A stretch of DNA of 64,000 nucleotides. Source: Nannochloris sp. 'desiccata' (Eukaryota > Chlorophyta > Trebouxiophyceae > Chlorellales > Chlorellaceae). Position numbers and translations under genes: made by a program. Numbering within the stretch: the first letter of the stretch is position 1; each line of letters begins with the position of its first letter. Below, piece after piece: positions 58,501 to 64,000 of the stretch. The notes under the pieces were generated by a model. That model saw nothing but the letters and a program-made list of their open reading frames with translations. It did not search any database and was not told where the DNA came from. Where the stretch lies: positions 1,693,501 through 1,757,500 of the forward strand of contig JAGTXX020000006.1 in assembly GCA_019044685.2 (NCBI GenBank), written 5' to 3'.

Positions 58501-60006
58501 GCTATTTCAGCTCGGGAGCTGATCGAAGCTCGAGGCAAAGCGGAAGTAGCAGAAGAAGCTGCCGCTGCTCACCATGCTGCATCTGAAGCAGCAATGCGAC
58601 AAGTAGAAATCGCTACAACTCGTGCTACAGAAGCTGAGATGAAACGCGCTGCGTTGGAACTCGAATACTTAGAACAACAGACTCTTCAACAGCAACAGTC
58701 GACCTTACTGCCAGGACACCAACCAAGATCTTCTTTACCATCCCTCACTGCTACCACTAGTCCCGACAATAATTCTATGCTCAAAGCAACGCTTCCTATG
58801 CCCCCACCAACTGCTGACATCCCTACGTTACGACGCAGATTAGAAGCAGCACTTCGACAAGTAGAAGGCTTGAAATCACTCAACGCTAATCTAGAGGAGC
58901 AACTTATCGCCCACATGAATTCTCTGAGTACTACCACAAGTCTGACAGGCCACAGCACAGCTGGTTCAGCTGGTATGCAACAACAACGACAGCAGGTTAA
59001 GAATTTAGCTGATGCTACAGCGCATGCTATGATAGATGCTTTGCAGCTAGAGATGGAAGCGATGGGCATGATGACGAGAAAACAGCAACAACAGGGGGAA
59101 GAAAGTAGATGGCAGAGTACGACTAATGGCAGGGTTGCTGTAGTGGTGCCTGGAGCTACTCGTCCATTATCTGCAGATGTTAACACCGTCATGAACACTA
59201 CCACTACAAATAGTGGAGGTGGTCCTATTGAAAGAGTAGTAGCGCTCTGGAAACAGGCATGCGCTACGCGTGATGAGAAGCTTGAGGAAGCTGCCCGTCG
59301 ACTCCAATCAGCAGGTATTGAGCTCGGTGCAAAAGAAGCAGAGCTTGCAGCGATGAGGCAAGCAGAAAAGGCCTTGAAAAAGGCAAGAAATGAAGCGATT
59401 ACAGCTGCAGCTGGTATGGAAAAACGCATGAGGGAGGCACTTTCTTGTAAACGGTCGTTAGAAGCACAAGTCGCAGCTGCAAAGACAGGGTTGGAGGATC
59501 GTGATTTGCTTCGAGAACGTATTTCTACATTAGAAACAAAATATAGCGCGTTGGAAAAGCAGGCGACGGCTTCAGAACTGCGTGCTGCGCAGGCTGAAAA
59601 GGCGCTTGCCAGTGCTCAATCAGCAACGGCGGCTGCAAAAAAGAATCTAATTTCAGCTGAAGAAGCTGAAAGAAGAGCTCGTGCTGCAACTGAACGTGCT
59701 TCTGAAGCTGAAAAGGCCCTTGCGCGTCATTTAGAATCACAATCTCAGCAAGGAAGTACGTCTTTAGGGAAGCAGCTGGAAGCAGCTTGGGCAACTGAGC
59801 GGGAGTTGGCACAAAAAGTTCAAGAATTGCAAATTGAGGTTTCTGGAGCAAAATATGAGTTGGAAAGTGCTGTGAAAGATGTGGAAAGGTTGTTGCCGCT
59901 TCAAGAGCAGCTCAATGAAGCTGTAGGCGCCTTGGCAGAACAAGGGGCGGCATTGGAGGCGGTGCAGTTTGCTCTTCAAGCAGAGAGAGCGTTACGTACT
60001 ACATAG
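55552..60006 (+). CDS. Large coiled-coil protein, unknown function
   Basis: Exons 55552-55740 and 55849-60006 (GT-AG, phase 0) give 1448 residues. After an acidic N-terminus with DLLEDHFDSLGDFATSLSS, almost the whole protein is predicted alpha-helical coiled coil, very rich in Ala, Glu, Gln and Arg with clear heptads (for example LNALQEHAA-like segments and ERERDAQQAAEESKASASRD). Short disordered breaks occur at about residues 900 (NNNTIT), 1010 (PGHQPRSSLPSL) and 1120-1160. There is no ATPase or other domain, so it is not an SMC or myosin. It could be a golgin, basal-body or nuclear scaffold protein; the sequence does not decide. Confidence 0.82.
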
Positions 60007-60344
60007 TTCTGATGAATTTATAGACTGACTGATTTGACCATACGTGACCTTAAAACTGAATTGTAAACTGTAATCAAGTATAAAGGAGGAGGAGAAGGCG
60101 GAGTTCTAATTTTGCAAGGTGCTTCTCCCTTCAACTTGAAGTTCAAGGGAGAAGGCTTCTCGAAGAATGTGTGCGTGGCAGTCTGCAGATACGCCATAAA
60201 GCCAGCAACCGGGTGGCGTATAACTCAATATCAATTTGACCCGTTCTGTTGGACATATCAAACAAAAATCTAGGAGATACATACTTTTTCCGAACACCTT
60301 CCGGTATCCTACTTTGTTAATCTAAAAAGCGTGATCGAAACTCG
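60007..60344. other. Intergenic coiled-coil protein to USP
   Basis: 338 bp between plus-strand genes; two TGTAA motifs lie 55-65 bp past the coiled-coil stop. AGGGAGAAGG-type and AAGTTGAAG inverse short repeats near 60120-60155 can pair (CTTCTCCCTTCAACTTGAAGTT...AAGGGAGAAG). Confidence 0.45.
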
Positions 60345-60970
60345 ATGAATTATTCATTCGCCATTAAACCCCAGGTTGCTCTGTCAAGGCCATCTGCACC
60401 CGCAAACTATAAACACCAAAGAACCCGTGAGTTTCACAACCGGTTGTGATTTCTAAGTTAAATTCTTTTTAAATTCACATGATCTACTGAAGTTGCATTT
60501 TTTTTTTGGCAGCTCTCGGCTTTTTACAGCCTGTAAGAAGAAATGTTCTTGCTTCAGCTGAAAATGGAACTGAAACTGCATCTGCCGGATGGAATCACGT
60601 CCTTGTCGCCATTGTTGATTCCAATCCTGCTCTTAGTACCTCCTCAAGGCAAGCGTTAGCCTCTGCTGCCTCATTAGCGTCTTCAGCCTTGACTATTTTA
60701 TTTTTAGATGACGAGGGCAAGCCTATTGACACCTCCCGCTCTCAAATGGTGCAAAAACAGTTGGAAGAACGTGGAGGAGGTCATAAAATAGTTATCCTGG
60801 AGGAAAGCATTGAGCATTCAAGTGGCAAAGGAAGTGTGGCTGTGGGAGAAGCAGCAGACAGCTCAGGCTGTGATTTGGTTGTGATGTCTTCCGCTGCTGT
60901 GCATGATAAGCACGTGGATGCAAACTTGTTGGCTGAGTTTGTGCCTGCGCCTGTGCTGCTGTTGCCCTGA
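60345..60970 (+). CDS. Universal stress protein (UspA) domain protein, possibly organelle-targeted
   Basis: Exons 60345-60426 and 60513-60970 (GT-AG, phase 1) give 179 residues. The first ~45 residues are rich in Ser, Pro, Arg, Lys and Asn with no acidic residues (MNYSFAIKPQVALSRPSAPA), like a plastid transit peptide, and the intron falls at its end. The single Usp fold follows: first strand HVLVAIVDSNPAL, then LTILFLDDEG, and the last part GSVAVGEAADSSGCDLVVMSS plus PAPVLLLP. The ATP-binding G-x2-G-x9-G-(S/T) loop is not clearly present, so nucleotide binding is doubtful. Function under stress is inferred from the family only. Confidence 0.75.
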
Positions 60971-61536
60971 TCTCTGTGCATATAATTATTTAGTTTTTAA
61001 TCAAGGGAAAAAACGGGGGACACTGTGACAGTTCAAGTTTGCAAAATACCAAAGTGTAAGAACTTTTTTTTAAATTTTTGCCTCAACCCGACAGTAGCCA
61101 GTTCGCTGTTTGAGTCTTTACTAATAGCTTGGAGGAAGAGAAAAAGAAAATAAAGAAATAGAACAAATATTTCGGTTTCAATGGAGAAGTATTATTCTTT
61201 CAAAAAAAAAACCAGAAGGAGGGGCTGAGACTAAGCGCAAGAAGGAGAGAAAAGAAAGAAAGTAAGAAAGCGACCGACGGTGACCAGCTGCTGGCAGCTT
61301 TCACAATATCTTTCTGTACAGTAAATCAAAATCAAAACCACCGATCCATCTACGCGGTACAATAAAGACGGAGAAACTTGTAGTGTATATAGGCCATGGA
61401 GAGCCTCACAAAAAGGAAAAAGAAATATTTTGCTACTCCTGCGGATTGTTCATTTTTAATATATTGGCGAAGGTCTATCTGTTTTATGGTTGAGTAACAA
61501 CTGCTGCTGCTGCTGCTGCGTATACATTACGCTTCT
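60971..61536. other. Intergenic, tail-to-tail (USP / GH9)
   Basis: 566 bp of A-rich sequence with purine runs (AAAGAAAGAAAGTAAGAAAG near 61250) and a short CTG repeat near 61501-61518. A TGTAA at about 61054 may serve the USP gene. No gene seen. Confidence 0.5.
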
Positions 61537-64000
61537 CTACACAGCCACAAAGTCACCACATACAGGGTCAGACCTGTAAATACCATACTGCTGCAAACAC
61601 ACTTCCCACATGCCCTCAGGAAGCAACACAGACGCAGCTAAAGCTCCAGTAAACCCAGCATTATTCTCAATGCCAACTCTTGAGGCATCGTTACTTCGAA
61701 TATCTAAATAATCATCGCTATTGCCTGGTCCTTGTACCAAGGCGCCAAGCAAAGTATGCGCATCAGGGTCTGGCGACAAAAGACCAGTGACACGATTACA
61801 CGTGGCAGGTGGTTCAGGACATGCAGCAGTACGATCTTGTGTTCTTTGTGGCGGATCTTTTCCAACACCGACCACCATGGAACGACCAGCGCCGCCGAGC
61901 ATGTAGCGCATTTGCGAAAGACCCCAGCAACGATATGAATGTGCAGCAGCAGGTGATTCAGATTCAATGACATCACTATACATGAACGCAAGCATAGCAG
62001 CATTGCTAGTAGAACCTAGAGAGCCACTACTGGGGTTGAAAGCACGACCACGTCGGGTATACTGCGCCGCATTGTTGGCGCATATCCAAGACCTTAAAAA
62101 CTCCTCAGACTGTTTTTTGAACGTTCCTTTACCAGTTTCCTGTGCCATAAGCACGTTGAGAGGCCAAAATACGTTGTCCCAATCGAAAGCATACTTCGAA
62201 TCTGTGATTTCACCTTCAGCTTGGAGATGTTTCACGTAGAAATCGTACAAATCATCAAGATAGGCGTTGTCTTGAGTTGCTTTATACATCCAACCAGCTG
62301 CCCAAGCCATGTCATCGTAGATAGTAGAAGAATTATACAGCAACGTCATGTTGAAGTCTGAGTCAGTAAAGCGCCCTTTGGTAGGAGCAGATGCTGCATA
62401 CACTTCTTTGGCCTTTTCAAGCAAGAAATCAGCATATTCGCTGTCTCCAGCTTCTTGACTGCTACGGAAAACAGTAGAAGAGGCAGCTAAAGCAGCAGCA
62501 ACGCTACCACCCAAGTCAGCGCCTGCAGCAGGACCAAGCCCACCTTGAGTGCGAGAGTTCAAGTCTACTGCATATGCAGGACGTGCTGCACCATCTTCAG
62601 GGCGATACCATAATAAAATCTCAGTATCTACATCACCAACACGAGTAATAAGCAGAGAAGTATTCTTTTCATAGTCGACTCGGTGCACTTTACTCAAATA
62701 ATCAGCGCCAACTCGCACTGAATCTCGAATTTGGGCAAGTTGACCAGATTTGTCATACGCTCCAGGGAAGGCAACGTAGCTCCAAGCAAGTAAAGCAGTG
62801 GTAAAGGCGATGGGAGACGTAGCTTTCATGTTTCCTGCAGTCATTCCTGCGATCCAGCCACCGGATAAATCCCAAGTGTCTTCTGTCGCAAGCTCAGCTG
62901 CTTCAAACATAGGATCCCCAAATGCATCAAAGCCCCCTCCAAAAGAAGAGGCTGCATCTGTACCTGCGAATCCAAAAGGATCGTCGGAGCTTCCGAAAGA
63001 ACCAGAGCCACCAGGAGCAAAAGGGTCATTAAGAGGGGAAAAGGGATCTCCGGCGCCAGCAGCAGCACCACCTTCAAAGAGCCTGTCATTGGGGCCACTG
63101 CTTCCAGGAGCAGGGAGAGCTCCAGGTGTCATATCATTGGGCGTTACAGGAGGAGTAATGCGCGTTGGACTTGGTATTGGTACTTCATCAGCTGCTCCAG
63201 CTCCAGTAGTACCAGCAGCAGCAGGTGCTGGGGCGGGGGCGTCGCCAGCAGCGTCAACGAGCGCAAAGGGGTCTTCATCAGTAGCTGCTGCATCTATGGG
63301 AGGGAACATCTCATCGTCAGCAACTATAGGATCGACAGGGGCAAAGGGATCACTTGCAGCTGCAAAGGGATCTGCAGCAGCTGCAAGTTGGTCTTGCAAC
63401 AGGCGCCGGCGCCCAAACGGATCGTCGCCAATAGCGGGTGGAGCAGTCGAGGCACCAGGTCTGCTGGCTCCAGTGCTTCCAGTATCACCTAAAGCAGCGG
63501 CTATAGGGGCTCTACCAGCTGCGGACGTGAGGGGATTCTCTCCGAAAGCGTCAAAAGCTGAACCGCCTCTGCTGCTGCCCCCACCAAAAGAGCCAAAGTC
63601 GTTGCTGGAATAGGGATCTTGCCCAAAACCACCACCACTGTAAAAGTCGCTACCACCAAAACCAAACTCATCAAAGCCAGCAAGGAGAGTATCGTTAGGG
63701 TTGATAGCAAGGTAAACAGAAGTTTGAGCTTCACTTTCAAAGGCACCTGCAGCATAGAAAAGAAAAAAAGAAAGAAAGAAAAAATCAGTATTGGGGAAAT
63801 CTTAAAAAAAGACCAAACAGATTGGATTAAATTCAACGTTTTCCAATAGAAAAAATAATGATTTTGTAACTGATACTACATGCAACTTACTTTTCCTCCA
63901 TTCCACTCTAAAATCATTAGGCAACGTCCCCACTCTCTGAGTATCGTAGAAATATAAACTGCTACCCAAAGCACCTTTATAATCATAAGATTTCGGATAG
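61537..64000 (-). CDS. GH9-family (endoglucanase-like) protein, partial, probably catalytically dead
   Basis: Exons 61537-63746 and 63891 to the window edge (GT-AG, phase 1); the 5' end is outside. The visible start YDYKGALGSSLYFYDTQRVG and FRVEWRK match the GH9 N-terminal strand. About 240 disordered residues rich in Asp-Pro-Phe, Ala and Ser are then inserted. The (alpha/alpha)6 barrel resumes at TWDLSGGWIAGMTAGNMKAT. Family features remain (LGPAAGADLGGSVAAALAAS, DDMAWAAGWMYKAT, AGFTGALAAS), but GH9 catalytic sites are changed: the DAGD pair reads TAGN, the PPxxxHHR loop reads PPQRTQDR, and the catalytic Glu before NAGF aligns with Arg. Likely a non-enzymatic carbohydrate-binding or structural relative. 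Confidence 0.8.

Noticed and set aside
58686..59429. 247-residue antisense frame within the coiled-coil gene
   Set aside because: Mirror of Ala/Gln/Glu-rich codons; the sense frame is continuous over 4 kb.
62798..63613. 271-residue plus-strand frame opposite the GH9 insert
   Set aside because: Pro/Ala/Ser-rich shadow of the low-complexity DPF region; no start context or homology.

Overview
This 64 kb window is nuclear DNA of a photosynthetic eukaryote, most likely a green alga (Chlorophyta). The clearest evidence is two green-lineage light-harvesting proteins, a CP26/Lhcb5 and an Lhcb7-like antenna. Plant-type proteins support this: an IRE/IREH1-type Greatwall kinase with its CRICEE zinc motif, a Toc64-type plastid import receptor, a PyrR–NADAR riboflavin fusion and an EXA1/GIGYF-type GYF protein. 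TGTAA motifs lie shortly 3' of several stop codons. The species cannot be named from the sequence. No rRNA, tRNA, CRISPR array or prokaryotic operon was seen.

The DNA is gene-dense: about 30 genes, mostly with 1-3 exons, and neighbours often on alternating strands. Introns mostly follow GT-AG; three are best explained as GC-AG and two look unusually short (35 and 39 nt). I rebuilt exon joins by hand from splice sites and reading phase, so a total divisible by three plus family continuity is the main support for each model.

Layout. 0-8 kb: 3' end of an HHE (hemerythrin-like) protein, SDHA, a myristoylation-motif PP2C, TFIIB, and an RWDD1/Gir2 protein. 7.7-20.4 kb: endosulfine (ENSA/Igo) head-to-head with a Greatwall/MAST-type kinase, a TSSC4-like protein, a small TPR protein, POLD2 and RAD21. 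20.7-30.5 kb: CP26, a modular [FeFe]-hydrogenase, an AEC-type transporter, AHA1, a plastid-type glutaredoxin, and PyrR. 31-46.9 kb: importin-9, an unknown multi-exon membrane protein, Toc64, a GYF protein, a P-loop ATPase with six exons, plus two mobile or repeat regions (a 373 bp hAT-type MITE and a two-copy dispersed repeat). 47-64 kb: TBCB, legumain, LHCB7, a SAM methyltransferase, a five-bladed-propeller glycosidase-like protein, a 1448-residue coiled-coil protein, a universal stress protein, and the 3' part of a GH9-family protein whose catalytic residues look lost.

The most notable points are these. The Greatwall kinase and its canonical substrate endosulfine share one 342 bp intergenic region. 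The hydrogenase keeps the full NuoG-like accessory cluster domain that the short algal HydA proteins lack. The GH9 homologue has a long D-P-F-rich insert and no recognisable catalytic acid or base. The hAT MITE has a perfect 8 bp target duplication.
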